Below are positions 43,983 through 52,537 of a stretch of DNA of 64,000 nucleotides, one piece after another. The position numbers and the translations under genes were made by a program. How positions within the stretch are numbered: the stretch's first letter is position 1; each line of letters starts with the position of its first letter. The stretch covers positions 62,001 to 126,000 of the forward strand of contig NZ_MRTD01000003.1 of assembly GCF_001956295.1 (NCBI RefSeq), given 5' to 3'. The notes beneath the pieces were generated by a model. It ran no database searches and had not been told where the DNA came from. It worked only from the letters and a program-made list of their open reading frames with translations. The stretch is from Paenibacillus sp. FSL A5-0031. GTDB taxonomy: Bacteria > Bacillota > Bacilli > Paenibacillales > Paenibacillaceae.

Positions 43983-44070
43983 TTGAAAATCCTGCCCCTC
44001 TTCCATTAGCTGGTTAAATGTTTACTGGGATAGGATATGTATTTGCCCATATGATGGTGAAGGTTGCTGG

Positions 44071-44119
44071 AAAAAAACAAGGCAGACAAGTGCATGAATA
44101 ACGATGCACTCGTCTGCCT
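44071..44119 (-). terminator. terminator of melA
   Basis: On the minus strand AGGCAGACGAGTGCAT pairs with ATGCACTTGTCTGCCT around an 8-base loop, then TTGTTTTTTT. Confidence 0.9.
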
Positions 44120-44125
44120 ATTCGT

Positions 44126-45424
44126 TTATTTATAGCTTGGAAGCCAGCTGCCATGCGCTTCGATGAGCTCATCGCAAAGCGATACAATGTCATCCATAGA
44201 CAATTCTGCTGAGGTATGCGGATCAAGCATTGCAGCGTGATAAATATGATCTCGCTTGCCAGTAATCGCCGCTTCGATCGTTAATAGCTGCGTGTTGATA
44301 TTCGTACGGTTTAATGCTGCAAGCTGTGGCGGAAGGTCGCCAACATAGGTTGGTGTAACGCCATTCGCATCAACGAGGCATGGTACTTCTACGCAAGCTT
44401 CCTTCGGCAGATTCGTAATAAGCCCAGTATTCATCACGTTGCCGCCAATTTTGAACGGCTTGTTCGTTTCAATGGCTTCCAGAATGTACGAAGCATATTC
44501 ATGACTGCGGCAGTGCTCAAGCTTGCTGTCATTAATAAGTGAATCGCGCATGGATTTCCAGCCTTCAATTTGACTAACACAGCGGCGCGGATACTCATCG
44601 AGAGGAATGTTGAAACGCTCGATCAGCTCTGGATAGTTCCGTTTGATGAAGTATGGATGGTATTCCGCATTGTGCTCGGAAGATTCGGTGATGTAGTAGC
44701 CGAATTTCAGCATGAGCTCGTAACGAACCATATCATGATGTTTCTCCAATTGCTTCTCGGCTGCACGGCGTTTGATTTCCGGGTAAAGATCAACTCCGTC
44801 TTTGCTTGCTTCAAGCAGCCATGCCATATGGTTGATGCCTGCAATTTTGTACTTAACGCCCGTTGTATCCATACCCAAATGATCAAATAAATGTGGTACA
44901 CAAACTTGTACACTGTGGCACAAGCCAACCGTTTTCACGCCGCCATAGGTGTTCATTACATTCGTGAGCACGGCCATTGGGTTGGTGTAGTTAAGGAACA
45001 GGGCATCTGGACAAACCTCGTTAATATCGCGAGCGAAATCCAGCATTACAGGAATCGTGCGTAGATTACGGAAAATACCGCCAATGCCTACGGTATCGGC
45101 AATCGTTTGGCGCAAGCCGTATTTTTTTGGAATCTCGAAATCGGTAATCGTACAAGGATCATAGCCGCCTACTTGAATGGCGTTTACGATGTATTTGGCA
45201 CCGCGAAGCGCTTCTTTCCGGTCGGTATAAGCTTTAATCTCGCAAGTGCTTTCACTTGTTTTTTTAATATTAAGCAGCATTTGCTCGGAATCGAGAAGAC
45301 GCTCCGCATCAATGTCAAATAAAGCGATTTCAAAACCTTGCAGTGCAGGTGTCTGCATGACATCTCCAAGAATGTTTTTGGCAAAAACACTGCTTCCTGC
45401 GCCGATAAAAGTAATTTTAGACAT
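44126..45424 (-). CDS. melA: alpha-galactosidase (melibiase), GH4
   Basis: A 432-residue NAD- and Mn-dependent GH4 enzyme that hydrolyses alpha-galactosides by a redox mechanism. The Rossmann start FIGAGSSVFAKNILGD, the NYTNPMAVLTNVM strand, GLCHSVQ (metal Cys and His) and GINHMAW are typical of the MelA/AglA branch. The substrate position cannot be fully set, but length and signatures agree with MelA. The gene is divergent from an AraC regulator that probably controls it, and is ended by a strong terminator. It would act on side-chain galactose from galactomannan, fitting with the mannan genes. Confidence 0.9.
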   Translation of the reverse strand: MSKITFIGAGSSVFAKNILGDVMQTPALQGFEIALFDIDAERLLDSEQMLLNIKKTSESTCEIKAYTDRKEALRGAKYIVNAIQVGGYDPCTITDFEIPKKYGLRQTIADTVGIGGIFRNLRTIPVMLDFARDINEVCPDALFLNYTNPMAVLTNVMNTYGGVKTVGLCHSVQVCVPHLFDHLGMDTTGVKYKIAGINHMAWLLEASKDGVDLYPEIKRRAAEKQLEKHHDMVRYELMLKFGYYITESSEHNAEYHPYFIKRNYPELIERFNIPLDEYPRRCVSQIEGWKSMRDSLINDSKLEHCRSHEYASYILEAIETNKPFKIGGNVMNTGLITNLPKEACVEVPCLVDANGVTPTYVGDLPPQLAALNRTNINTQLLTIEAAITGKRDHIYHAAMLDPHTSAELSMDDIVSLCDELIEAHGSWLPSYK

Positions 45425-45572
45425 TAGACAATAGCCTCCTATTGGATGATTGCTGACTCCTTTAGTATAAGGAGAACAACTGCAAATGAATATGGAAGGA
45501 ACGAAGCATTATATGGAGAAATGTTGCATCATTTAGTATGCTTAGAGAAGTCAGCTTAATGGAGGTGCATAG
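45425..45572. promoter_or_regulatory. melA/araC divergent control region
   Basis: This 148-base space carries inverted repeats CTCCTT/AAGGAG (45457-45474), AAGCAT/ATGCTT (45504-45543) and a distant pair GCTGACT/AGTCAGC (45452-45458 and 45549-45555). Together they are possible AraC-type sites for both genes. Confidence 0.4.
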
Positions 45573-46427
45573 ATGGAAACGCATCATCGTATAACCATGA
45601 GTATTAATACAGCTCCGCTGAAAGGCGAAATGTCGGTCTTGTTCAGCGGAATCGGCGAACCGGTCGCGGGCCATTTTATAGGACCGGCTGTTCATGATTA
45701 TTATTTAATTCACATTGTACTGGATGGGGAAGGCACATTTGAAACGCTGGGGAAGACTTACTCTTGCAGCGCGGGGGACGCTTTCATCATTTTTCCGGAT
45801 ATTCTGGTCAAATACGAGGCAAGCCTGCACAATCCTTGGAAATATACATGGGTAGCCTTCTCGGGAGATATTGTGGAAGCTTCTCTTCGTTCGATTGGGA
45901 TCACGCCAGACCTTGCTGTTATACGCGGATTCTCGCTGCCGACGATTTATCGAATGTTTCGGAAAATACGCAAAGGTATGGAGAAAACGAATGCCCCAGC
46001 GCTTGGCAATATGGAGGCTTCGGGTTGGCTGAGACTAATATTTCATGAGCTTGGACGAATGAACCCTGCGAGAATAACCGAAGAGATCGTACCAGAATCT
46101 CGTTCTTACCGCCAAATTGATCAGGCAATTCGCCTCATATCGCTCCAATATGGACAGCAGCTCTCTATAGAAGGGATCGCTCAAACGCTCGGCTATCATC
46201 GCGCGCATTTAACGAGGCTGTTCAAGGATGCGACGGGGCTGCCGCCCATGCAATATTTACAAAAGGTACGCATGAAGAAAGCAGAGGAGCTGCTGGAAGG
46301 TGAGCTTACGATCGCCCAGATTGCCTCATCTGTTGGATTTAATGACCCGCTTTTTTTTACGAAGCAATTTCACAAATGGAGCGGACAATCCCCTACGGAA
46401 TTTCGCAAAAACTTGAATAAGCAATAG
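45573..46427 (+). CDS. AraC-family transcriptional regulator, likely melA activator
   Basis: A 284-residue regulator. The N-terminal cupin (about 20-150) shows VLDGEGTFETLGKTYSCSAGDAFIIFP, seen as DGEGTFETLG and GDAFIIFP, which would bind a sugar. The C-terminal double helix-turn-helix (about 185-282) includes SIEGIAQTLGYHRAHLTRLFKDATG, read as IAQTLGYHRAHLTRLF, and IASSVGFNDPLFFTKQFHK. GGAGGTG precedes the ATG. It is divergent from melA, the usual arrangement for MsmR/MelR-type activators of alpha-galactoside use. Confidence 0.88.
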   Translation: METHHRITMSINTAPLKGEMSVLFSGIGEPVAGHFIGPAVHDYYLIHIVLDGEGTFETLGKTYSCSAGDAFIIFPDILVKYEASLHNPWKYTWVAFSGDIVEASLRSIGITPDLAVIRGFSLPTIYRMFRKIRKGMEKTNAPALGNMEASGWLRLIFHELGRMNPARITEEIVPESRSYRQIDQAIRLISLQYGQQLSIEGIAQTLGYHRAHLTRLFKDATGLPPMQYLQKVRMKKAEELLEGELTIAQIASSVGFNDPLFFTKQFHKWSGQSPTEFRKNLNKQ

Positions 46428-46550
46428 AACGATAAACGAGCGACAAATAGATAGGTGTTATTCGAAAACAGTGGATAATTTCTCCATAAATGCAACCTAA
46501 GTAATCATCAAAGAGTCTATGATGATGAGGATGAATAGGAGGGGTTTGAA

Positions 46551-47099
46551 ATGAGGTTCAAGATTTGGTTTGTTTTGCTAGCCGCCGTTTGTATACTTAG
46601 TGCCTGTGAGAATAATGGAACAACGAATAGCAGTGGGAAAGTGGTCTCTAGCGAGTCAGAGGAAATGCAAACTTCCAATGAAGAAAAACATATATCAGAT
46701 AACATGAACGAGGTTATTTCAAATTATATTATTCAAAAATACGATTCAGTTTACTATCAAACAGAAAAACAGTTTGAGGTGCATGAGGTTTATGGCACAA
46801 GCGAATCATCGGGCATTATTACTGTGTATATGTATTCCTATTTTGGCGGATTTAATAAATTTTCGGGGCTAGAAAATCAAGCGGGGCATTCCTTGCCTGC
46901 GGTCATTCGCTTGAAGAAAAAAGCAGCGGGATATGTTGTAACCGAATATACTGAACCGGAAGACGGCAGTCTTTATCAATCTTCGTTGAAAAAGATGTTT
47001 CCAAAAAAGTATTTGGATATGCTGCATAATAAAACCGGCACTTTAGAAGATTTACAAAAAGAAATGGACAATAAAGTGCAGCAATGGTTGGACGAATAG
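46551..47099 (+). CDS. putative lipoprotein, unknown function
   Basis: A 182-residue protein with a lipobox (CILSAC, Cys19) followed by a Ser/Asn-rich linker. The remaining 110 residues, with YIIQKYDSVYYQTEKQFEVHEVYG and TVYMYSYFGGFNKFSG segments in shorter form YYQTEKQFEVHE, do not match any family I recognise; a beta-rich surface domain is likely. GGAGGGG precedes the ATG. It is monocistronic. Confidence 0.7.
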   Translation: MRFKIWFVLLAAVCILSACENNGTTNSSGKVVSSESEEMQTSNEEKHISDNMNEVISNYIIQKYDSVYYQTEKQFEVHEVYGTSESSGIITVYMYSYFGGFNKFSGLENQAGHSLPAVIRLKKKAAGYVVTEYTEPEDGSLYQSSLKKMFPKKYLDMLHNKTGTLEDLQKEMDNKVQQWLDE

Positions 47100-47192
47100 T
47101 ATTGCCAATCCCTGTCACAACGGGTTTATTTTAAGATAAAGATCAAGAATCTAGCAGTTACTTTAAGTATAGTATGTATATCTCATATAATA

Positions 47193-47212
47193 TAGTGACC
47201 TTTTTTTCACTA
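47193..47212 (+). promoter_or_regulatory. inverted repeat upstream of the aldo/keto reductase gene
   Basis: TAGTGA and TCACTA flank CCTTTTTT in the space before the aldo/keto reductase gene. A TATAAT (47186-47191) stands just before, but no good -35 was found. Confidence 0.35.
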
Positions 47213-47310
47213 CTTACATAATGATACAAACTTCTCTAGAATAGAGATGCGAGCGTGCTTAAGGCAGCATTTCGATTGCTATTTTACAATTCATAAGGAG
47301 ATGAGTAGAG

Positions 47311-48252
47311 ATGCAATTTCGTCATTTAGGGAAAAGTGGATTGAAGGTTAGCGAGATCAGTCTGGGAAGCTGGTTAACATACGGCGGTTATGTAGAACGT
47401 GAAAATGCGGTGAAAGCGATTCAAACAGCTTACGGGCTTGGCATTAATTTTTTTGATACAGCGAATGTATATGAGAGAGGGGAAGCAGAGAAGCTGATGG
47501 GAGAAGCGCTTCGTGCTTTTCCACGGGAATCCTATGTGCTCGCAACCAAAGTGTTTGGACAGATGGGTGATGGTCCAAATGATCGGGGATTATCCCGCAA
47601 ACATATTATGGAGCAGTGCAATGCCAGCCTGAAACGGCTTGGAGCAGATTATGTGGATCTATATTACTGTCACCGCCATGATCCAAGTACGCCAATGGAA
47701 GAGACGCTTCGTGCGCTTGATGATCTGATACGCCAAGGCAAGGTGCTGTACGTTGGCGTTAGCGAATGGACAACCGCGCAAATGGTGGAAGCGCATGCAA
47801 TTGCTGATCGTTACTTGCTCGACCGAATCGTAGTTAACCAACCGATTTATAATATGTTTAACCGATATATCGAGAAGGAAGTCATTCCTTACGGAGAGCG
47901 CGGCGGTATTGGACAAGTCGTGTTCTCGCCGCTCGCTCAAGGACTGCTGACGGGCAAATACAGTTCGGTGAATGAAGTGCCTGCGGACAGCCGTGCAGCG
48001 AAGCTTGATGGCATGCGCAAAGGTGTGACGGAAGAGAAAATCAATAAAGTGCGCGAGCTGAGCGTGGTGGCTGCAGAGCTGGAGTTAACGGTTGGTCAGC
48101 TGGCACTTGCATGGATTTTGCGCCAGCCGAATGTATCTAGTGCACTCGTTGGAGCTAGCAATCCTGCACAGGTGGAAGAGAACGTGAAGGCTTCGGGTGT
48201 CGTGCTAAGCGCTGATATTACGGAGCGGATTGAACAAATATTAGGAGCATAA
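47311..48252 (+). CDS. aldo/keto reductase, Kv-beta / YhdN-like
   Basis: A 313-residue NADPH-dependent reductase barrel. Catalytic residues are in FFDTANVYERGEAE (Asp and Tyr), VLATKVFG (Lys) and YYCHRHDPSTPMEETL (His); the cofactor site SSALVGASNPAQVEENV is near the C-terminus. AAGGAGATGAGTAG precedes the ATG. It is followed by an SDR gene 15 bases downstream, probably cotranscribed. Substrate unknown; it differs from the YdhF-like copy at 28278. Confidence 0.88.
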   Translation: MQFRHLGKSGLKVSEISLGSWLTYGGYVERENAVKAIQTAYGLGINFFDTANVYERGEAEKLMGEALRAFPRESYVLATKVFGQMGDGPNDRGLSRKHIMEQCNASLKRLGADYVDLYYCHRHDPSTPMEETLRALDDLIRQGKVLYVGVSEWTTAQMVEAHAIADRYLLDRIVVNQPIYNMFNRYIEKEVIPYGERGGIGQVVFSPLAQGLLTGKYSSVNEVPADSRAAKLDGMRKGVTEEKINKVRELSVVAAELELTVGQLALAWILRQPNVSSALVGASNPAQVEENVKASGVVLSADITERIEQILGA

Positions 48253-48267
48253 GAAGGAGTGAATGAA

Positions 48268-49116
48268 GTGCCGAAAGTAGTTGTTACAGGCGGCAGCGGC
48301 ATGCTGGGGAAATGGGTAGTTAAGCATTTTGTTGAGCAGGGATACGAGGTTGTGAATGCGGATGTGAAACATCCAGCCGAACCGCTATGCCGCACCGTAA
48401 TCGTTGATTTGAACCATTTGGGTGAAGTGTACGGCGTATTGGCTGGGGCGGATGCCGTTGTGCATTTGGCTGCCATTCCAGTTGCGTATTCGCATCCGAA
48501 TGAGGTTACGTTTCACAACAACGTGATGTCTACCTACAACATATTGGAAGCTGCAGCGGGTCTTGGCATCCGCAAGGTAGTTATTGCTTCGAGCGAATCC
48601 TCTTATGGCCTCGTTTTTGCCAAAGAGAAGTTCGGGCCTAAGTATGTTCCCGTCGATGAAGAGCATCCGCAGCTTCCTGAGGACAGCTATGGCTTGTCCA
48701 AAATCGTAAATGAACAAACAGCGGATATGATAAACCGTAGAACAGGCATGCAGGTTGTTTCATTCCGCCTAGGCAATGTTATTGCACCAGAAGCGTATGA
48801 GCGATTCGAGTCATTTATCCATGATCCCGAACAGCGTGAGCGCATTCTATGGAGCTACATTGATACGAGAGATGCGGCGGAAGCTTGTCAGCTCGCTATT
48901 GAAGCAGAGGGGCTCGGAAGCGTGGCGCTTAATCTTGCAGCGGATGATAGCAGCATGGCGCTGCCAAGCCGTGCGCTAATGGCCGCTCGTTTCCCGGAGG
49001 TCAATGATTTCCGCAAGCCGCTGGAGGGGCACGAAACATTGCTCTGCAATGAAAAGGCTAAACGTCTGCTGAGCTGGAAGCCAAAACATCAATGGCGCAA
49101 TTACGTCAACGGGTAA
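48268..49116 (+). CDS. NAD-dependent epimerase/dehydratase (short SDR)
   Basis: A 282-residue extended SDR. The nucleotide motif GGSGMLGKWVV is near the start and the catalytic Tyr-x3-Lys is YGLSK. ASSESSYG supplies the Ser. I chose GTG 48268 as AAGGAG lies eight bases upstream; the GTG at 48259 overlaps that site. The short size suggests a uronate dehydrogenase-like or UDP-sugar epimerase-like activity; I cannot settle it. It follows the aldo/keto reductase in an apparent two-gene operon. Confidence 0.82.
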   Translation: MPKVVVTGGSGMLGKWVVKHFVEQGYEVVNADVKHPAEPLCRTVIVDLNHLGEVYGVLAGADAVVHLAAIPVAYSHPNEVTFHNNVMSTYNILEAAAGLGIRKVVIASSESSYGLVFAKEKFGPKYVPVDEEHPQLPEDSYGLSKIVNEQTADMINRRTGMQVVSFRLGNVIAPEAYERFESFIHDPEQRERILWSYIDTRDAAEACQLAIEAEGLGSVALNLAADDSSMALPSRALMAARFPEVNDFRKPLEGHETLLCNEKAKRLLSWKPKHQWRNYVNG

Positions 49117-49213
49117 AGGGAAAGTCGAGTCCGAGAAAAAAATTATACGGTGAACGTTATTTTAGGACTGTTTTGGGGTAAACATGCTTATAAGCGAAAG
49201 GAGCTGATGAAGC

Positions 49214-49420
49214 ATGTTAGATAATGAAAACAAGCCGCAGGAGGTTCCTGAGACAAATCCAGGACAGGAGCCGGAAATTATACCCCCGGATTCGCCGGTC
49301 ATTAAGCCCGACCAGCCTATTCCGGAAATTGAGCCGCAGACGATCCCGGAAATTAAACCGGAGGTTGTTCCTGAGATCAAGCCGGACATTCCGCCTGAGG
49401 TTCCACCAAAGCAATACTAG
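49214..49420 (+). CDS. proline-rich octapeptide-repeat small protein
   Basis: A 68-residue hydrophilic peptide without signal peptide. From residue 37 four octapeptide units PEIEPQTI, PEIKPEVV, PEIKPDIP and PEVPPKQY follow one another; earlier parts are also PExxP rich. AAAGGAG lies eleven bases before the ATG and a terminator follows, so it is probably a real gene. It should be extended (polyproline II) in solution. No family recognised. Other frames here are artefacts of the repeat. Confidence 0.6.
   Translation: MLDNENKPQEVPETNPGQEPEIIPPDSPVIKPDQPIPEIEPQTIPEIKPEVVPEIKPDIPPEVPPKQY
49322..49417 (+). repeat. four 24-base repeats coding PEIxPxxx
   Basis: Units start at 49322, 49346, 49370 and 49394, each beginning with a Pro-Glu codon pair; they diverge at third positions. 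Confidence 0.8.
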
Positions 49421-49448
49421 AGTTAACGTTCATATGCAATCAACAATT

Positions 49449-49496
49449 AAGGCCGGATTTCTCCGTAAAAGGAGGAGCTTCCGGCCTTTTTTTGTT
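49449..49496 (+). terminator. terminator of the proline-repeat gene
   Basis: AAGGCCGGA with CTCC arms pairs with GGAG and TTCCGGCCTT, followed by a run of T. Confidence 0.85.
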
Positions 49497-49570
49497 TGTA
49501 TATTTGTCCAAACACCACAAGTTATGGCTCCATATACTGCTTAGAGAATAGGTTATGGAGGTGTGTAGCA

Positions 49571-50659
49571 ATGATTACGATTAGTTTATGCATGATTGTA
49601 AAAAACGAGGAGCAAGTACTGGCAAAATGCTTAAACTCCGTCAAAGACCTAGTTGACGAGATCATAATTGTAGATACGGGATCAACAGATAAGACAAAGG
49701 AAATTGCAGCTAACTACACAAGTAGAATCTTTCATATGGATTGGAATGACGATTTTTCGGCTGCGAGAAATTACTCTTTCAGTCATGCTGCTCAAGATTA
49801 TATTTTATGGCTGGATGCAGACGATTGGCTTCAAGAAAACGATAGAACGAAGTTTAGCTTGCTTAAACAAACGATAGATTCAACTGTTGACTCCGTTAGC
49901 ATGGATTATTATGTTGGATTCGATTCTCTTGGACAGCCTACAGCTGTCATTCAAAGAAACCGGCTGGTGAAGCGTTCCAAGCAATTTCAGTGGCATGATC
50001 CCGTGCATGAATATTTGGCAGTTGAGGGACATGTGATCTTCTCTGATATTGCTGTGAGTCACGGGCGCGTGCATACAAACTCGGAACGAAATTTGCGTAT
50101 ATATGAACGAATGCTGGCGAAAGGAGCCGTTCTCTCCAATCGGCAATTGCTGCACTATGCAATGGAGTTAACCGCTAATCATTATTTTGAAAAGGCAATT
50201 GAGATTTATGAAGCTATTATTTCTAATCGCGCAAGCTACTTTGAAGATCAATTGCTAGCTTGTGATCGAATGGCTCATTGTCATCATGAGCTTGGCAATA
50301 AAGAGCAGGAGCTGCAATCTCTTTTAAAAACATTCAACTATGATATACCGCGTGCTGATTACGTATGCCGTATCGCTTATTTTTTTCAGGAAAACTATGA
50401 TTATGAGAAAGCGATTAACTGGTACCAATTGGCACTGAAGCTGGAAAAACCGGAAAAACGTCTGCTTGGCATTAATCACATGGCTTGGACATGGTTTCCC
50501 CATTTGCAGCTAGTGGCCTGTTACGGCAAGTTAGGGAAACTAGAGCAAGCGTATAAGCATAATGAGATTGCTCTTTCATATGCTCCCACGGATACAAACC
50601 TATTAGACAACAAACAATTGCTAGAGAAACGACTGGGCAAAAGAAAGGCTGGAAGCTAG
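49571..50659 (+). CDS. glycosyltransferase family 2 with TPR tail
   Basis: A 362-residue cytosolic protein. Residues 1-200 are a GT2 domain: SLCMIVKNEEQ, IVDTGSTDKTKEI and the DXD-type WLDADDW; residues 205-360 form TPR-like helices. It resembles SunS-type S-glycosyltransferases of the Bacillus group, though no bacteriocin peptide with a modifiable Cys lies nearby. ATG 49571 follows GGAGGTG; the upstream frame to 49496 is not expected to be translated. The proline repeat peptide just upstream or the Cys-rich protein downstream might be acceptors; that is a guess. Confidence 0.82.
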   Translation: MITISLCMIVKNEEQVLAKCLNSVKDLVDEIIIVDTGSTDKTKEIAANYTSRIFHMDWNDDFSAARNYSFSHAAQDYILWLDADDWLQENDRTKFSLLKQTIDSTVDSVSMDYYVGFDSLGQPTAVIQRNRLVKRSKQFQWHDPVHEYLAVEGHVIFSDIAVSHGRVHTNSERNLRIYERMLAKGAVLSNRQLLHYAMELTANHYFEKAIEIYEAIISNRASYFEDQLLACDRMAHCHHELGNKEQELQSLLKTFNYDIPRADYVCRIAYFFQENYDYEKAINWYQLALKLEKPEKRLLGINHMAWTWFPHLQLVACYGKLGKLEQAYKHNEIALSYAPTDTNLLDNKQLLEKRLGKRKAGS

Positions 50660-50825
50660 CAGGATCATATGAATTCTACTCTTTATTTTTTAATAAAACA
50701 GCCTGTTTCATCTTTGCTAGACAAGTACCGTCTCTATTAATCGATTCGATCCATATAATAATGTATTGCTAGAACAACTAGTTTTGTTACCAGCTAAATA
50801 AATAGGGTTAGAAGGAGGGAAAAGC

Positions 50826-51347
50826 ATGACTGTTACAAGAGCAAGGAAGGTAAAACAGAGCAGCAAAAGGCTTATCTGCAAAGAGGTTGTCTGCAAGCGA
50901 CCTGTCAGCAAGAAATTGATCTGTAAGCCAGTGAGAAGACGAAAATCCGCGTTCAGAGCTGTTTCTGGAATCGATCAGAATCTTCTTGATGGTACAACTG
51001 CCAAAGTTCTTTATCAAGTGGAAGAGCTGGATCTCAACAATGAATACAACCCGGCTAACTCAACTTTTCGTCCAAAACAAAAAGGCGTTTACGCTCTTTT
51101 TGCAAGTGTCTTCTTTCAAACGGTTACGGTCACAACCTATACGCTTGATTTGGAGATAAGAGTAAACGGCGTGCCAAGAATTTCAGATCAAGAAGATTTT
51201 ACAAATACAAGCGGCATTATTGAAGCTAGTGGTCTTGTACAATTGCAGGCGCGTGATCGAGTACAGGTTTTTGCCACCGTTTTGAATAAGAATGTCCAAA
51301 TCCAGAGCGGTTTAGCTACTCGGTTTGAAGGAGCAAGAATAAACTAA
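50826..51347 (+). CDS. C1q/BclA-like jelly-roll protein, possible spore surface protein
   Basis: A 173-residue protein. The first 40 residues are Lys/Cys-rich and repetitive (RLICKEVVCKRP and KKLICKPVRRR); the rest (about 45-173) resembles the trimeric jelly roll of BclA-type exosporium proteins, ending in IQSGLATRFEGARIN. There is no signal peptide or collagen-like repeat. GAAGGAGGGAAAAGC precedes the ATG. Assignment is from pattern only. Confidence 0.6.
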   Translation: MTVTRARKVKQSSKRLICKEVVCKRPVSKKLICKPVRRRKSAFRAVSGIDQNLLDGTTAKVLYQVEELDLNNEYNPANSTFRPKQKGVYALFASVFFQTVTVTTYTLDLEIRVNGVPRISDQEDFTNTSGIIEASGLVQLQARDRVQVFATVLNKNVQIQSGLATRFEGARIN

Positions 51348-51381
51348 AAAGTGCCTGGAGGTTTCCTCTAGGCACTTTTTT
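51346..51381. terminator. bidirectional terminator between the BclA-like and LacI genes
   Basis: AAAAAGTGCCTGGAGG (51346-51361) pairs with CCTCTAGGCACTTTTTT (51365-51381); A and T runs flank both arms. Confidence 0.92.
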
Positions 51382-51391
51382 ACAAGCTTAG

Positions 51392-52411
51392 CTAGAGTGA
51401 AGTGATTTCCTTCACGGATCGACGAATAATCAGTTCTGCCGGCAAAACGATTTTTTTCCACGGCAGCGCAGCTTCACGCTCTTGTATGCGGTCAACTAGC
51501 ATTTGCATGCCCATGTAGCCGAATTGATAAGCCTGCTGAGCAGCTACGGTAAGGAATGGTTCTACTTCTGAATAAGGTCCAAGATCGTCAAAGCAAACGA
51601 TGGACATATTGTCAGGAACGCTCATTCCGCGTTCACGGAACAGTCGTAAAATTTCTACAGCAAGCACATTGTTGCCCGCAACGATAGCCGTTGGAGGAGG
51701 GGAGAGCTGATCGAACCACTGGCCCATTTCGGTCAAATCGTTTAAAGGACCAAAGCTGGTCTCAAATACATATTTCTCGTTATAGTCCAGGTCATTGAGC
51801 TTCATGCCGTCTTGATAGCCTTGCAGCCTTAATCTCGCACTGGAGATGGAGGAAGAACCATTCACCATCGCTATTGTGCGATGCCCTTGTGAGGCTAGAT
51901 GCTCAACAAGCCTTCTTGCACCGTCTCTGCTGTCGCCAAGCACGATATCGCAATCAATGCCCGGTACCTCACGGTCAAGCAGCACAAATGGCACATTATG
52001 CTTGCGCAGTGAATTCAAATGAGGAAGAGAGGGATCGCCAGCAGGAGCGACAAGAACGCCGTCAACGCGAGTCGTCAAGATGGTCGTCACATAATCGGCT
52101 TCTTTTTCCAGATTTTCGTCGCTGTTTCCAAACAGCAGACGATAACCCGAACGTTTGGCAGCATCTTCCGCGCCGCGTGCGAGCGTCGTATAGAAAGGGT
52201 TCATAATATCAGTTATGAGCAGGAATAGCAGCTTCGTTTGCTGGAGTACGAGGCTTCGCGCCGTTTGATTCGGAACATAACCCAGCTCCTCCATAACACG
52301 AGTTACCTTCGTTCTCGTTTTTTCGCTTATTTTACCAGTGTTATTGATAACTCTAGAGACGGTCATAGCGGAGACGCCTGCCTTAGCGGCTACATCATAT
52401 ATTGTTACCAT
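51392..52411 (-). CDS. LacI-family repressor of the fucose operon
   Basis: A 339-residue regulator. The helix-turn-helix and hinge (1-60) read IYDVAAKAGVSAMTVSRVIN and EELGYVPNQTARSLV; the effector domain (61-335) is the usual periplasmic-binding fold. AAGGGGAT lies upstream of ATG. It is divergent from fucI, and a palindrome on the fucI start site probably is its operator. The inducer should be fucose, fuculose or a phosphate of it (inference). Confidence 0.9.
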   Translation of the reverse strand: MVTIYDVAAKAGVSAMTVSRVINNTGKISEKTRTKVTRVMEELGYVPNQTARSLVLQQTKLLFLLITDIMNPFYTTLARGAEDAAKRSGYRLLFGNSDENLEKEADYVTTILTTRVDGVLVAPAGDPSLPHLNSLRKHNVPFVLLDREVPGIDCDIVLGDSRDGARRLVEHLASQGHRTIAMVNGSSSISSARLRLQGYQDGMKLNDLDYNEKYVFETSFGPLNDLTEMGQWFDQLSPPPTAIVAGNNVLAVEILRLFRERGMSVPDNMSIVCFDDLGPYSEVEPFLTVAAQQAYQFGYMGMQMLVDRIQEREAALPWKKIVLPAELIIRRSVKEITSL

Positions 52412-52465
52412 TTCGTAATCCCCTTATGGATAAATCATAGATTCTATCATACAAAAAAGTAGTCA

Positions 52466-52512
52466 TTGACAGCAAGCCTTATTGTTGCTATTTTAATGTT
52501 ATCGGTAACATT
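52466..52512 (+). promoter_or_regulatory. fucI promoter and LacI-type operator
   Basis: TTGACA (52466-52471) and TATTTT (52489-52494) are 17 bases apart. AATGTTATCGGTAACATT (52495-52512), with a central CG, is a near-perfect LacI-family palindrome that covers the start site. It also differs from the cre consensus by few bases, so CcpA may bind too. Confidence 0.75.
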
Positions 52513-52537
52513 ATTATAACATAATGGAGGTTTTAAT

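Noticed and set aside
49217..49544. Other frames over the proline-repeat gene
   Set aside because: They arise because 24-base repeats keep all frames open; only the frame at 49214 has a ribosome site and a sensible composition.
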